Shown here: piece by piece, positions 37,482-46,105 of the stretch
How the letters are laid out: each line of letters begins with the position of its first letter
Numbering within the stretch: position 1 is the first letter of the stretch
NCBI RefSeq assembly: GCF_014203855.1
Contig: NZ_JACHJV010000001.1
Location: 620,001-684,000, forward strand
Length of the DNA stretch: 64,000 bases
Reading direction: 5' to 3'
Source of the DNA: Kitasatospora kifunensis
Lineage (GTDB): Bacteria; Actinomycetota; Actinomycetes; Streptomycetales; Streptomycetaceae
The notes under the pieces: model-generated
Seen by the model: the letters and a program-made list of their open reading frames with translations, nothing else
Told to the model about the DNA's origin: nothing
Databases searched by the model: none
Translations under genes and position numbers: made by a program

Positions 37482-38489
37482 TCAGCGACGATCACTCTCG
37501 GCGGCGGCCAGCATCGACTCGGCAACCGCGGTGCGCGCGTAGAGCACCGAGCGGCCGGCTCGGTGGGCGCTGGTCAGGCCCGCGTTGCGCAGGGCGGTCA
37601 GGTGTTGGGAGACCGCGGGCGCGGAGAGGCCGGTGCGGCGGGCCAGTTCGGTGGTGGAGGCCGGCGTCTCCAGTTCGGTCAGCAGCAGGGTCTTCGAGCG
37701 GCCGAGCACGGCGGCGACGGCAGCGGCCCCGGCCACCGGAGGAGCCTCCCACAGGGAGCCGATGCCGCGTGCCGGGTAGGCGAGTTGGGGCGGATCCGGC
37801 GGCATCACGCGGGTGAGCGGGACGGCTCCGGTGAAGGCCGAGGGAATCAACAGCAGCCCGGCGCCGGCCGTCTGCCGGGACAGCGGGTTCGTCCGGCGAG
37901 CCAGGCGTAGCACATTGTCATCCCAACCCACCGAAGCGTGCAGGTCGTTGAGGAGGTGGACGGCTCCGTGTTCGGCGACCTGCCGGGCCCGGTGCAGGAC
38001 ATCGGCGTCGAGCACCGCCCGGATCCGCGCCCAGTAGGGGGCCAGCGCGAGCTCCCAGTACGTCTGGATCTCCTCGGCGACACGGACCAGTTGGGTGGCC
38101 GGCTGGGCGTACAGGGTTCGCAGTCGCGGGCCGAGAGGTCCCTGCTCGCGCTGCAGGCGGTCGAGGTCCCGGCGCACCCGCTCGGCGGGGGTAGCCAGGA
38201 TCCCGGCCAGCTCCGCTCCCAGCGTGGGGGCCGGCCCGGTCGGTGCCGGGTTGAGGAAGTCGGGAACGTAACTCGCTTGCCGAATCAGCTCGGTGAGCCA
38301 CCCCCGGTCCAGCCCGGCGGCCACTGTCCGGGGCCGCACCTGGTCGAGCCAGCGGTGGTGGACGGGATGAGCGGAGCCCGAGTTCAGCAGCTTGAAACTG
38401 GTCCCGAGCTCCCACATCGGCGAGACGGCGAAGCGCATCTGCGCCAGATCGTTCGCCGAGAACGCCAACTCCGCCGGCACGATGGCCAC
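37482..38489 (-). CDS. ArsR-type helix-turn-helix regulator with long N-terminal domain
   Basis: The 335-residue protein carries a winged-helix ArsR domain at its C-terminus (about 255-330: LGRSKTLLLTELETPASTTELARRTGLSAPAVSQHLTALRNAGLTSAHRAGRSVLYA). Its N-terminal domain of about 240 residues is of the DUF5937 type. No Cys metal site is seen. Such proteins are common stand-alone regulators in Streptomyces. It may control the divergent aldo/keto reductase, whose start lies 65 bp away. Confidence 0.8.
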   Translation of the reverse strand: MAIVPAELAFSANDLAQMRFAVSPMWELGTSFKLLNSGSAHPVHHRWLDQVRPRTVAAGLDRGWLTELIRQASYVPDFLNPAPTGPAPTLGAELAGILATPAERVRRDLDRLQREQGPLGPRLRTLYAQPATQLVRVAEEIQTYWELALAPYWARIRAVLDADVLHRARQVAEHGAVHLLNDLHASVGWDDNVLRLARRTNPLSRQTAGAGLLLIPSAFTGAVPLTRVMPPDPPQLAYPARGIGSLWEAPPVAGAAAVAAVLGRSKTLLLTELETPASTTELARRTGLSAPAVSQHLTALRNAGLTSAHRAGRSVLYARTAVAESMLAAAESDRR

Positions 38490-38554
38490 CCCTCAGGATT
38501 CCGTCATTCCTTAATCAATAGCTGGTCAGCCTACCTCCTGGAGATCATCCGGGC

Positions 38555-39538
38555 GTGAGCAGAGAAGGCATGAGCAGAGAAGCTATGAGCGGAGAAGGCA
38601 TGAGCGGAGAAGACATGTCCACAGGGACCAGCACCCGGGAACCCGTCACCGCGGCGGCAGCCGGCACCTGGAAGCTCGGCGATCTGACCGTCAACCGGGT
38701 CGGATTCGGCGCGATGCGCCTGACGCAGCACGGCGAGGCGTTCGCCAACGATGCCGCGCCGAGCGATCGAGGCCAGGCAATCGGCCTGCTGCGCCGGGCG
38801 GTTGAGCTCGGCGTGAACCACCTCGACACGGCGGCGTTCTACTTCTCACCGCTGCGCTCCGCCAACGAGCTGATCAACCGGGCGCTGGCCCCCTACTCCG
38901 AGGACCTGGTCATCACCACCAAGGTCGGGCCGAGTCGGAGCCCGTCGGGCGAGTTCCTGCCACACGCCACCCCGGCGCAGTTGCGCGGCCAGGTGGAGGA
39001 GAACCTGCGTCAACTCGGCCGCGACCACCTCGACGTGGTGAACCTGCGCATCATCGGGACCGACTCGATCGCCGAACGCTTTGGCGCACTGGCCGAGTTG
39101 CGCACGGCCGGGCTGATCCGCCAGCTCGGACTCTCCAATGTCCACCCGCACCACCTCGCCGAGGCCCAGGCCATCGCGCCGGTGGTCTGCGTACAGAACC
39201 GGTACGGCATCGGCATTCGGCCCGACCACGACGAGTTCCTGCGCGACTGCGGTCGACAGGGCATCGCGTTCGTGCCGTTCTACTCGATCGCCGGTACCGG
39301 CGGCCAGGCGGGCACGAGTGGCGAAGCCAGCGAGGAGGTGCTCGCCATCGCCCGGGCCCACGGGGTCAGCGGGGCGCAGGTGCGGATCGCCTGGACGCTG
39401 CACCGCGGCCCGCACGTGCTGGCCATCCCCGGTACCGGCAACCCGGCTCACCTGGTCGCCAACGTGGCCGCCGGGGCGCTGCGCCTCGGCGAGGACGAGC
39501 TGGCCGTGCTGGACGGTCTCCACCAGCGCGGCGCGTGA
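38555..39538 (+). CDS. Aldo/keto reductase
   Basis: The product (up to 327 residues) has the AKR barrel: GFGAMRLT near the start, NHLDTAAFYFSP with the catalytic Asp and Tyr, VITTKVGPSRS with the Lys, and IPGTGNPAHLVANV for cofactor binding. NADPH-dependent reduction of a carbonyl is expected; the substrate is unknown. The N-terminus is unusual: four 15-bp repeats each carry an ATG behind a GAGAAGG-like site, so translation could begin at 38555 (GTG), 38570, 38585, 38600 or 38615. I give the longest form; the conserved part starts after 38670. Confidence 0.85.
   Translation: MSREGMSREAMSGEGMSGEDMSTGTSTREPVTAAAAGTWKLGDLTVNRVGFGAMRLTQHGEAFANDAAPSDRGQAIGLLRRAVELGVNHLDTAAFYFSPLRSANELINRALAPYSEDLVITTKVGPSRSPSGEFLPHATPAQLRGQVEENLRQLGRDHLDVVNLRIIGTDSIAERFGALAELRTAGLIRQLGLSNVHPHHLAEAQAIAPVVCVQNRYGIGIRPDHDEFLRDCGRQGIAFVPFYSIAGTGGQAGTSGEASEEVLAIARAHGVSGAQVRIAWTLHRGPHVLAIPGTGNPAHLVANVAAGALRLGEDELAVLDGLHQRGA
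38556..38617 (+). repeat. 15-bp repeats, each with a ribosome site and ATG
   Basis: Four units of the form TGAGCRGAGAAGGCA create in-frame ATGs at 38570, 38585, 38600 and 38615. Each ATG follows a purine-rich AGAGAAG or GGAGAAG at proper spacing. Confidence 0.85.
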
Positions 39539-39550
39539 CAGCCGTCGCTC

Positions 39551-39602
39551 GGCGGCTCAGCGCGGCGGCTCAGCGCGGCGGCTCAGCGCGGCGGCTCAGC
39601 GC
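39551..39602. repeat. Four tandem 13-bp units between convergent genes
   Basis: The unit GGCGGCTCAGCGC occurs four times without change. The stop of the DUF2461 gene (39596-39598) lies in the last unit. Each unit contains the same TCA (TGA on the minus strand). Confidence 0.95.
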
Positions 39603-40237
39603 GGCGGGAGTTCGCTGGGGCCCACGTGGCCATCCAGCCAGTCCTTCAGCGGCTGCGAGGCGCGCAGGAAGGTGGTGATCCGCCGGTAGGCCTCGGGCGT
39701 GCCCAGCCAGTCGGCGGGTTCCCACTCCTGCCAGGCGACCAGGCCCTTGTTGCGGAGCAGCGCGATCCGCGGGTGGTCCTTGGGGTAGCCGCGGGGCGCC
39801 GTCTTCAGCGCGTCACGACCCGAGACCACCGGGCCGGCCTTGGTGACCCGGGCGATCACCCGCTCCAGCTCGGCGCCGCTCAAGTCCTCGGCCACCGCGG
39901 CACGGTAGCGCTCCAGCTGGTCGGCGGCCAGGTGGTACATGCCGTTGCCGCAGGCCAGCCCGTCGGCGGAGAGCTGGATGTAGCCGCCGGCCTCCAGGTA
40001 GCCGCCGACGTGCGTCTTGTACGGGGCCTTGTCGGCGCTGAACCGGACGTCCCGGTTGGGACGGAAGATCTTGCCGGGGCCGAACTCCGGCTCCAGTTGG
40101 TCGAGCAGCTCCACCATCGGTTGGCGCACCGCGCGATCGTAGACCTCCCGGTGCTCCGTCCAGAAGGTCTTCGAGTTGTCGGTCTCCAGGCGCTCGTAGA
40201 ACTCCAGCGCCTCGTCCTGCCAGCCTTCGAAGGTCAC
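39596..40237 (-). CDS. DUF2461 (TIGR02453) family protein
   Basis: The 213-residue protein matches the DUF2461 pattern: FYERLETDNSKTFWTEHREVYD at the start, IFRPNRDVRFSADKAPYKTHVGGY in the middle and a DHPRIALLRNKGLVAWQEW block. Members are widespread in bacteria and fungi without a proven function. The GTG start follows TCCA-rich sequence with weak ribosome-site character. The stop lies in a 13-bp tandem repeat. Confidence 0.85.
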   Translation of the reverse strand: MTFEGWQDEALEFYERLETDNSKTFWTEHREVYDRAVRQPMVELLDQLEPEFGPGKIFRPNRDVRFSADKAPYKTHVGGYLEAGGYIQLSADGLACGNGMYHLAADQLERYRAAVAEDLSGAELERVIARVTKAGPVVSGRDALKTAPRGYPKDHPRIALLRNKGLVAWQEWEPADWLGTPEAYRRITTFLRASQPLKDWLDGHVGPSELPPR

Positions 40238-40330
40238 CGCTCCAGGCTATCGGGCCTCCCCGCGCCACGGGGTGAGCGCCACGGGGTCCCCGGACTCCGC
40301 GGCCCGGAGCAGTGACCCGGAGCAGCGACC

Positions 40331-40369
40331 CGAGTCAGTGTCCCGGGTCAGTGGCCCGGGTCAGTGGCC
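40331..40369. repeat. Three tandem 13-bp units over a stop codon
   Basis: Units CGAGTCAGTGTCC, CGGGTCAGTGGCC and CGGGTCAGTGGCC follow one another. The stop of the downstream minus-strand lipoprotein gene (40361-40363) lies in the third. Confidence 0.9.
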
Positions 40370-41038
40370 GCCGCGCGGCATCGAGCAGCCGGTGCCGTCC
40401 GGGTAGCCGCCGTGCGCCACGGTCCGGACCCCGGTCGGGCTCATCGTCCCCTCCAGGCAGACCGGCGCGAGGTCGACGGTGTAGCTCACCCCCGACGAAC
40501 CGTTCTGGTAGACACGGAGCTTGCTGGGGGTATAGCCGAGCCCGGCGAGTCGGTCCTGAACCTTGCCGGGGACGAAGTCCTGGGCGGTACGCAGCGGTTC
40601 GAGCGCCACGGCGATCCGCTTGACCTCGGCCAGCCCCTTGCAGCGGTCCTGGCCGAGCAGCGGGAAGGCGTCCTGGAAGGCGTGGTTGTCCGCGTAGTTG
40701 GGCGGCGCGTCCTGGTCCGGCCGGTCGGCGGAGCCCGAAGCCGCGGCGGACGGCGACGGGGTCTCACCGGGGCACAGCACGTCGGCCGGCTCGCCTGAGG
40801 CAGAAGCCGACGCAGAAGCCGCCGCAGAAGCCGACGCAGGAACCGACGCGGCAGCCGCCGAGGCGCCCGACGAGGCTTTCGCGGACGGAACAGGCGCCCC
40901 CGTGGACGACGCCGTGGTCACCCGCGTCGTCCCGCAGCCGGCCAGCACGAGCGCGGTCAGCGCGGTGACCGAGGTGAGCACGGTGAGCGTCAGCGGCCCC
41001 GCCGCACGGGCCGATCGGTGGACACCAGTAGTCAGCAT
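40361..41038 (-). CDS. Lipoprotein with Ala/Ser-rich linker, unknown
   Basis: The 225-residue protein has a signal peptide ending in the lipobox LAGC (about residue 35), then a 50-residue Ala/Ser/Pro linker. A conserved-looking C-terminal domain (about 105-225) contains several Cys and the phrases DRCKGLAEVKRIAVALEPLRTAQDF and VSYTVDLAPVCLEG. It is probably anchored outside the membrane. Streptomyces has many such lipoproteins with no known role. Confidence 0.7.
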   Translation of the reverse strand: MLTTGVHRSARAAGPLTLTVLTSVTALTALVLAGCGTTRVTTASSTGAPVPSAKASSGASAAAASVPASASAAASASASASGEPADVLCPGETPSPSAAASGSADRPDQDAPPNYADNHAFQDAFPLLGQDRCKGLAEVKRIAVALEPLRTAQDFVPGKVQDRLAGLGYTPSKLRVYQNGSSGVSYTVDLAPVCLEGTMSPTGVRTVAHGGYPDGTGCSMPRGGH

Positions 41039-41114
41039 GGCACCGATCCTGCCAGATAGGACACGATCGACCGCTGCGGGGTCTGCCTTCGAGCCACCAG
41101 CGCCTGACGACGGG

Positions 41115-41801
41115 TCAGTGCTTGGCGACCGGGTCCAGGAACAGCGTGTCCGTGCCGTTGGCGTCCGCGCCCGCGGCGAGTTCCTGTCCCGGCCAGTTCA
41201 GCTTGACCGAGTGGGTCTCCCCGGGCGGGGTGATCGTCATGGTGGTCACCTTGGTTCCGGGGTGGCCCTTGGGGCTGGGGCGGTACCAGATGGTGAACAT
41301 GCTGTCCTCCCCCTTGGCGAGGGTGACGGTACCCGGCTGCTTGAAGCCGCGCGGCACGGCGTTGGTCTCGCTGCCCATGGCCAGGTCGACCCCGGCGAAG
41401 CCGTACAGGGTGCAGGCGTCGCCCTTGTTGGCGAGCGAGACGGTGACCGACAGGTTGCCCTCCGCCGACGGCGTGGGACTGCCCACCGAGACGTCGGGGA
41501 TCAGGTTGGCCGTGGTGCAGGCGGCGGTCGCCGCCGTGCCCGAGCCGGAAGCGCCACCGGCGGGGGCCTTGGAGCCCGCGCTGCCCGAGGAGGGAGTCTT
41601 CGCCCCCGTGCCACCCGTCGACGAGCCCGTGGTACCGGAAGACGCCCCGGTGCCGCCGGAGGTCTTGGCTGTGCTCGGCGCCGACGCCGTCTGGCCGCCG
41701 CCCGTGCTGGCGGACACGGTGACGTCGTCCTGGCAAGCGGTCAGCGCCAACCCCGCCACGACCACGACCGCACTTGCCGCCAGGGCACGCTGAACACGCA
41801 T
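41115..41801 (-). CDS. DUF4232 lipoprotein
   Basis: The 228-residue product has a lipobox LTAC near residue 23, a Gly/Ser/Thr linker and a DUF4232 beta-sandwich (about 95-225) with CTTANL, KGDACTLYGFAGVDL and the closing KLNWPG region. DUF4232 domains are secreted or lipid-anchored in actinobacteria and of unknown function. The ATG at 41801 is chosen because it begins a normal signal peptide (MRVQRALAAS). Confidence 0.8.
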   Translation of the reverse strand: MRVQRALAASAVVVVAGLALTACQDDVTVSASTGGGQTASAPSTAKTSGGTGASSGTTGSSTGGTGAKTPSSGSAGSKAPAGGASGSGTAATAACTTANLIPDVSVGSPTPSAEGNLSVTVSLANKGDACTLYGFAGVDLAMGSETNAVPRGFKQPGTVTLAKGEDSMFTIWYRPSPKGHPGTKVTTMTITPPGETHSVKLNWPGQELAAGADANGTDTLFLDPVAKH

Positions 41802-42110
41802 CTGAAGATCTCCCGCGAGTGGTAGTTCGCGGCTCCCTGCCGCGACCTCGAGAAGATTCACACGCAGCGATCATGATCGTCCAGCCTGGAACGGCCACCG
41901 GGACAGAGCCGTGACGGTGTCTCGGTTCTGTCCCAAAGCGCCAGGTCACACGAGCTCGGCGGACCGGATTCCGTTTCCCACCCCGAACCCCGTGGACCGG
42001 ACAACTCCCGCGCACGGCGCAACGTTCCCGCGCGTGGCATGCAGTCCGCCGGGCGCGGCTGGGTAGTCATCCCTGACGACGGGGGCGTCCGGACGACCAG
42101 GAGGAGTCGT

Positions 42111-44012
42111 ATGTTCACCACCCGACCAACCCTGCAGGGCACCTTCGGCATGGCGGCCTCGTCCCACTGGCTGGCCACGGCGGCGGCGATGGCGGTGCTG
42201 GAGGACGGCGGCAACGCCTTCGACGCCGCCGTGGCCGCGGGCTTCACGCTGCAGGTGGTCGAGCCGCACCTGAACGGCCCGGCCGGCGAGGTGCCGATCA
42301 TCCTGGCCCCGGCCGGGGGCCGGCCGCAGGTGTTGTGCGGGCAGGGCGGGGCACCGGCCGGGGCCAGCATCGAGCACTACACCTCGCTCGGACTGGACGA
42401 GGTCCCCGGCACCGGGCCGCTGGCCGCCGCCGTCCCCGGCGCGTTCGACGCCTGGCTGCTGCTGCTTCGCGACCACGGCACCAAGCGCCTGTCCGAGGTG
42501 CTGCGGTACGCCATCGGCTATGCGGCGAACGGGCATCCGGCGCTGCCGGCCGTCGGGGCGGCGGTCGCGGCGGTGCGCGAGCAGTTCGAGACGCACTGGC
42601 CCAGCTCGGCCGCGCTCTACCTGCCGGACGGCCGCCCACCCGCGCCCGGGGCGCTGCTCCGCAATCCCGCGCTCGCCGCCACCTGGCGACGGCTGCTGGC
42701 CGAGGCGGAAGCCGCCGGGCCCGGGCGCGAACAGCAGATCGATGCGGCGCGGCGGGTCTGGGGGCAGGGGTTCATCGCGGCGGCGCTGGCCGAGTTCGCC
42801 GCGCAGCCGGCGATGGACACCTCCGGCGAGCCGCACCCGGGCGTACTCACCGGCGCCGACCTCGCCAGCTTCGAGGCGAGGTACGAGGAGCCGGTCAGCT
42901 TCGAGTGGCACGGCTGGACGGTCTGCAAACCGGGACTGTGGAGCCAGGGCCCGGTCTTCCTCCAGCAACTCGCCCTGTTGCCTGATGAGTTGACGCAGTT
43001 CTCTCCCGTGCAGGGCGCCCCGGCGTACGGCAGCCCGGAGTATCTGCACACCCTGATCGAGGGCGGCAAGCTGGCGATGGCCGATCGAGAGGCCTGGTAC
43101 GGGGACAACGCCCAGCACGCCGAGGTCACGGCGGCCGAGCTGCTCGACCCCGCCTACAGCGTCGAACGCCGCGCCCTGATCAGCGAGTTCGCCTCGGCCG
43201 AGCTGCGCCCAGGCCGCCCCGGCGGCCGCCTGCCCCGGCTCGGCCGACGGGCCGTCGACGCGCTCCGCCTCGGCAGTTCACCGGCAGCGGCGCTCGGCAG
43301 CGGCGAACCCAGCATGAGTGAACCGAGCATGAGTGAACCCAGCATGAGCGAGCCGAGCATCAGCGAACCGAGCGCCAGCGACCCGTCCATCGCCGCCGAC
43401 GGCTCCACCAAGGGCGACACCTGCCACCTGGATGTGGTCGACCGCTGGGGCAACATGGTCTCCGCCACCCCCAGCGGCGGTTGGCTGCAGTCCAGCCCCG
43501 TCGTCCCGCAGCTCGGCTTCCCGCTCGGGACCCGCCTGCAGATGGCCCAACTCGAACCGGGGCTGCCCAACTCCCTCTCCCCCGGCCGCCGTCCGCGCAC
43601 CACGCTGAGCCCCTCACTGGCGCTGCGCGGCGGCGAGCCGGTGCTGGCGTTCGGCACCCCGGGCGGTGACGCCCAGGACCAGTGGAGCCTGCACTTCTTC
43701 CTCGCCGTCGCGCTGCGCGAGCCGGTGCGCGGCGGACTCGACCTGCAGGGCGCGATCGACGCCCCGAACTGGCACCACGACAGCTTCCCGTCCTCGTTCC
43801 ACCCGCACGCCATGCATCCGGCCCGGGTCAACGTCGAATCGCGGATCGGTGACGATGCCATCGCCGAACTGCGCCGGCGCGGGCACCGCGTGCGGGTCGG
43901 CGGGCCGTGGAGCGAGGGCCGGCTGAGCGCGGTGGCCCGCGATCCGCAGACCGGGATCCTGTCCGCGGGCGCGAACCCGCGCGGCATGCAGGGCTACGCG
44001 GCCGGACGCTGA
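42111..44012 (+). CDS. Gamma-glutamyltransferase-family protein
   Basis: The 633-residue Ntn-hydrolase precursor has the large-subunit opening ASSHWLATAAAMAVLEDGGNAFDAAVAAGF. Thr437 in GDTCHLDVVD lies where GGTs cleave themselves to expose the catalytic Thr. The small subunit includes GNMVSATPSGGW and RPRTTLSPSLAL. It should hydrolyse or transfer gamma-glutamyl groups. No signal peptide is seen, so it may be cytoplasmic. Five 15-bp repeats (SMSEP units) lie 20 residues before the cleavage Thr, in the flexible linker. The ATG has AGGAGGAG upstream. Confidence 0.85.
   Translation: MFTTRPTLQGTFGMAASSHWLATAAAMAVLEDGGNAFDAAVAAGFTLQVVEPHLNGPAGEVPIILAPAGGRPQVLCGQGGAPAGASIEHYTSLGLDEVPGTGPLAAAVPGAFDAWLLLLRDHGTKRLSEVLRYAIGYAANGHPALPAVGAAVAAVREQFETHWPSSAALYLPDGRPPAPGALLRNPALAATWRRLLAEAEAAGPGREQQIDAARRVWGQGFIAAALAEFAAQPAMDTSGEPHPGVLTGADLASFEARYEEPVSFEWHGWTVCKPGLWSQGPVFLQQLALLPDELTQFSPVQGAPAYGSPEYLHTLIEGGKLAMADREAWYGDNAQHAEVTAAELLDPAYSVERRALISEFASAELRPGRPGGRLPRLGRRAVDALRLGSSPAAALGSGEPSMSEPSMSEPSMSEPSISEPSASDPSIAADGSTKGDTCHLDVVDRWGNMVSATPSGGWLQSSPVVPQLGFPLGTRLQMAQLEPGLPNSLSPGRRPRTTLSPSLALRGGEPVLAFGTPGGDAQDQWSLHFFLAVALREPVRGGLDLQGAIDAPNWHHDSFPSSFHPHAMHPARVNVESRIGDDAIAELRRRGHRVRVGGPWSEGRLSAVARDPQTGILSAGANPRGMQGYAAGR
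43305..43379 (+). repeat. Five in-frame 15-bp repeats before the GGT cleavage site
   Basis: Five units near GAACCCAGCATGAGT encode EPSMS-type pentapeptides, with later copies drifting. They lengthen the linker just before the self-cleavage Thr. Confidence 0.9.
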
Positions 44013-44442
44013 CGGAGACGAGGGCTCCGGCCGCTACCCACCCTCGGTGCGAGAACGGCCGAATCCTGCCGCAGCACGCGGGAGTTCGGGGTTCGTGTGA
44101 GGAGCTCCCGGCCCACCGAGGCAACACCGCCATTGTCCGCTGCTGCCGCCGGCTGCTGTCGAGCGCTACCGTCCACCGCCCGGCTGACCTGGTGAACGAC
44201 CGCTTGAAGGAGATCCTCTTCCGGTGGCACAAATGAAATTCGATGACGATCGATGAGATCATGCTCGCCCATCTGAACAAAGCAGCTGACGAGTGCTTTT
44301 TCGACACATCAGCCGACTCACCAGCAACTTCAGACTAGAGCTCTTTCACTGCCGAAACCGAATCATGAGAGAGGAATGTAGGCTGCCACTGGCAACCTCG
44401 AAGGGTTGTCAGTCGGCCGAGCTGACAGGGGGTACTTACGGC
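44013..44442. other. Intergenic region with a lower-GC stretch
   Basis: I see no gene in these 430 bases. From about 44210 to 44390 base composition is clearly lower in GC than its surroundings (for example ACAAATGAAATTCGATGACG and GTGCTTTTTCGACAC). This is likely to be promoter and leader of the inhibitor gene, and possibly a transferred segment. Confidence 0.5.
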
Positions 44443-44853
44443 TTGAGCAAATTCGTGAGGATGGCCACACCGGCCATCTCGGCAGTGGGGTTGACCATCG
44501 CCCTCACCGCCGGGCCCGCGTCCGCGTCCGCGGCGAACCCCAACGACAACTACTACGGCTGCCCTCCCGGAGCCGCGTGCATCTACAACAACGGCGACCC
44601 GAACTCGGGCATCGAGAACGGCGGTGTCTACTGGTCCTACGGTCCGCACAACCTCAACAATCAGGTCGGCAATCACTACGTGGTGAACAACCAGACCAGT
44701 GGCGCCTGGGTGGAGCTGTGCACCGGCTACAACGGCACTGGGAACGGCAACGAGATCATCTACGGCTCGCCGGACGGGGACAATATCGATCTGACCCCGA
44801 TCAACTCCATCGTGTTGGGCACGGGCGAGAATTACCCGTGCAGCCCGCCGTGA
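44443..44853 (+). CDS. Secreted peptidase inhibitor family I36-type protein
   Basis: The 136-residue product has a signal peptide (SKFVRMATPAISAVGLTIALTAGPASASA) and a small Cys-containing mature domain. The pattern YYGCPPGAACIYNNGDPNSG and ELCTGYNG is typical of I36/SMI-like proteins that inhibit metalloproteases. A TTG at 44443 gives the complete signal peptide, with AGGGGG 11 bases upstream; an ATG at 44461 is the alternative. A long hairpin follows. Confidence 0.7.
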   Translation: MSKFVRMATPAISAVGLTIALTAGPASASAANPNDNYYGCPPGAACIYNNGDPNSGIENGGVYWSYGPHNLNNQVGNHYVVNNQTSGAWVELCTGYNGTGNGNEIIYGSPDGDNIDLTPINSIVLGTGENYPCSPP

Positions 44854-44879
44854 TCCGGAGGTAGCCGACCGGAGGTACA

Positions 44880-44925
44880 CGGTTCAGGGCCGGTGACCCG
44901 ATTCCCGGGTGCCGGCCCTGAACCG
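44880..44925. terminator. Bidirectional hairpin between inhibitor and hydroxylase genes
   Basis: A perfect 14-bp stem (44880-44893 with 44912-44925) has further pairing in the loop (ACCCG with CGGGT). It is 26 bases past the plus-strand stop and 44 bases past the minus-strand stop. A repeated CCGGAGGTA lies just before it. Confidence 0.85.
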
Positions 44926-44969
44926 CGTCCGGGAGCGTCGGGTACCAAGGCCGTGGCGGACCTGCCGGA

Positions 44970-45905
44970 TCAGGTCTGCCGGGCCCAGCTCCGCCGGGAG
45001 CGCACCGACAGCCGGGCCATGAAGCCGCGCTGCGGCTGAGGCGGCAGGCCCAGGCGGGCGCCGGTCTCCTCGTCGAAGTCGTCGAGGAGTTCGTGCAGCA
45101 GCTCGGCGAGGTGGTCGAGCGAGCGCGTCCCGTACAGGACCGGCTGGTAGCCGGCCACTTCGAAGGGCAGCCGGAGCATCTCGCCGAGGTCCCAGGGGCG
45201 GATCTCGGCGAGGTGCAGCCGGGCGAGTTCGCCGTAGGAGGAGAGCAGCGCCGCGCCGTACGCCCGCACCCGCTGCCGCTCGGCGACCACGCCGTACTCC
45301 AAGCTGAACCAGTAGATCCGGCTGATCAGGTCCAGTGCGTCGGCGCTGTCCACCCGCATCGCGGCGGCGCCGAACAGGCGGTACAGCTGGGCGAACCACG
45401 GCGAGGCCAGATGCGTGCCGTGGCCGAACACGTCGTGGATGATGTCCGGCTCAGGGGTGTACAAGGGCAACGCCGGGTGCCGCACGAACTGCACAGCGTG
45501 GAAGTACCCGCGGTCCATCGATCCCAGGAACCGCTTGTTCGCCACGAACCCGCCGGCCACCGTGAAGTCGAAGCCGGTCAGCGGCCGCAGCCGGGCCCCG
45601 ACTTCCGCGTGCTGCGGGACGTGGTCCGCCGGGATCGGCGCCGCCTCCCGGGCCTGGAGCACCGCCTCGCACACCCGGCCACGATGGGCGGCCACCAGCG
45701 CCTGGTGCACCGTGCGCCAGGTCTCGTGCTCCTCGTCGGTGTAGCTGACCGCCGGCGCGGGATCACCCACCTGGTGCTTGCGGGCCAAGGCCGCCAGTGC
45801 ATTGCGCCGCCGCAGGTACGCCGGGTCGCTCAGGCCTGGGTGCCGGCTGACCGGCCCCAGGCGTCCGTCGGGTGCGAGCGGTGTCCGAGGCTTCAGATCG
45901 GCCAT
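44970..45905 (-). CDS. phhA: Aromatic amino acid hydroxylase (phenylalanine 4-monooxygenase type)
   Basis: The 311-residue protein holds the iron site of pterin-dependent aromatic hydroxylases: PEPDIIHDVFGHGTHL supplies two His, and IYWFSLEYGV the Glu. The usual HExxGH reads HDxxGH here. GFDFTVAGGFVANKRFLGSMDRGYFHAVQFVRH is the family's central block. It should convert Phe to Tyr using a tetrahydropterin. There is no N-terminal ACT domain, as normal for bacterial forms. The start is uncertain between 45905 and 45917; neither has a strong ribosome site. Confidence 0.85.
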   Translation of the reverse strand: MADLKPRTPLAPDGRLGPVSRHPGLSDPAYLRRRNALAALARKHQVGDPAPAVSYTDEEHETWRTVHQALVAAHRGRVCEAVLQAREAAPIPADHVPQHAEVGARLRPLTGFDFTVAGGFVANKRFLGSMDRGYFHAVQFVRHPALPLYTPEPDIIHDVFGHGTHLASPWFAQLYRLFGAAAMRVDSADALDLISRIYWFSLEYGVVAERQRVRAYGAALLSSYGELARLHLAEIRPWDLGEMLRLPFEVAGYQPVLYGTRSLDHLAELLHELLDDFDEETGARLGLPPQPQRGFMARLSVRSRRSWARQT

Positions 45906-46069
45906 GTGATCCATCATCGAACGGCGATCGGATCGCGACAACGGACCCTCGGGGGTGCTGGCGGGGCGTTGACGGGGCGTCAGGGCGCTCAAGGGGGGCG
46001 CGCCCCACACCCCGCGGCCGGGGCTGCCCGCCCGACCCGGTCTCCCCAGCGCCCGGCGGAAGTGATAAC

Positions 46070-46088
46070 TTAGGTAACCCTAACTACT
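46070..46088. promoter_or_regulatory. Iron box (DmdR/IdeR-type)
   Basis: The 19 bases from TTAGGTAACCC match the consensus TTAGGTTAGGCTAACCTAA at 12 of 19 positions, best at TTAGGT and CTAAC. It lies just before a siderophore-interacting protein gene, the kind of gene this box controls. Confidence 0.55.
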
Positions 46089-46105
46089 TAGCTCGGGGGA
46101 ATCCC

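Noticed and set aside
39551..39602. Attachment site or CRISPR remnant
   Set aside because: Uniform 13-bp units without spacers or nearby recombinase.
42039..44012. Upstream start of the gamma-glutamyltransferase at 42039
   Set aside because: The ATG at 42111 has a much better ribosome site (AGGAGGAG), and the extra residues are not family-like.
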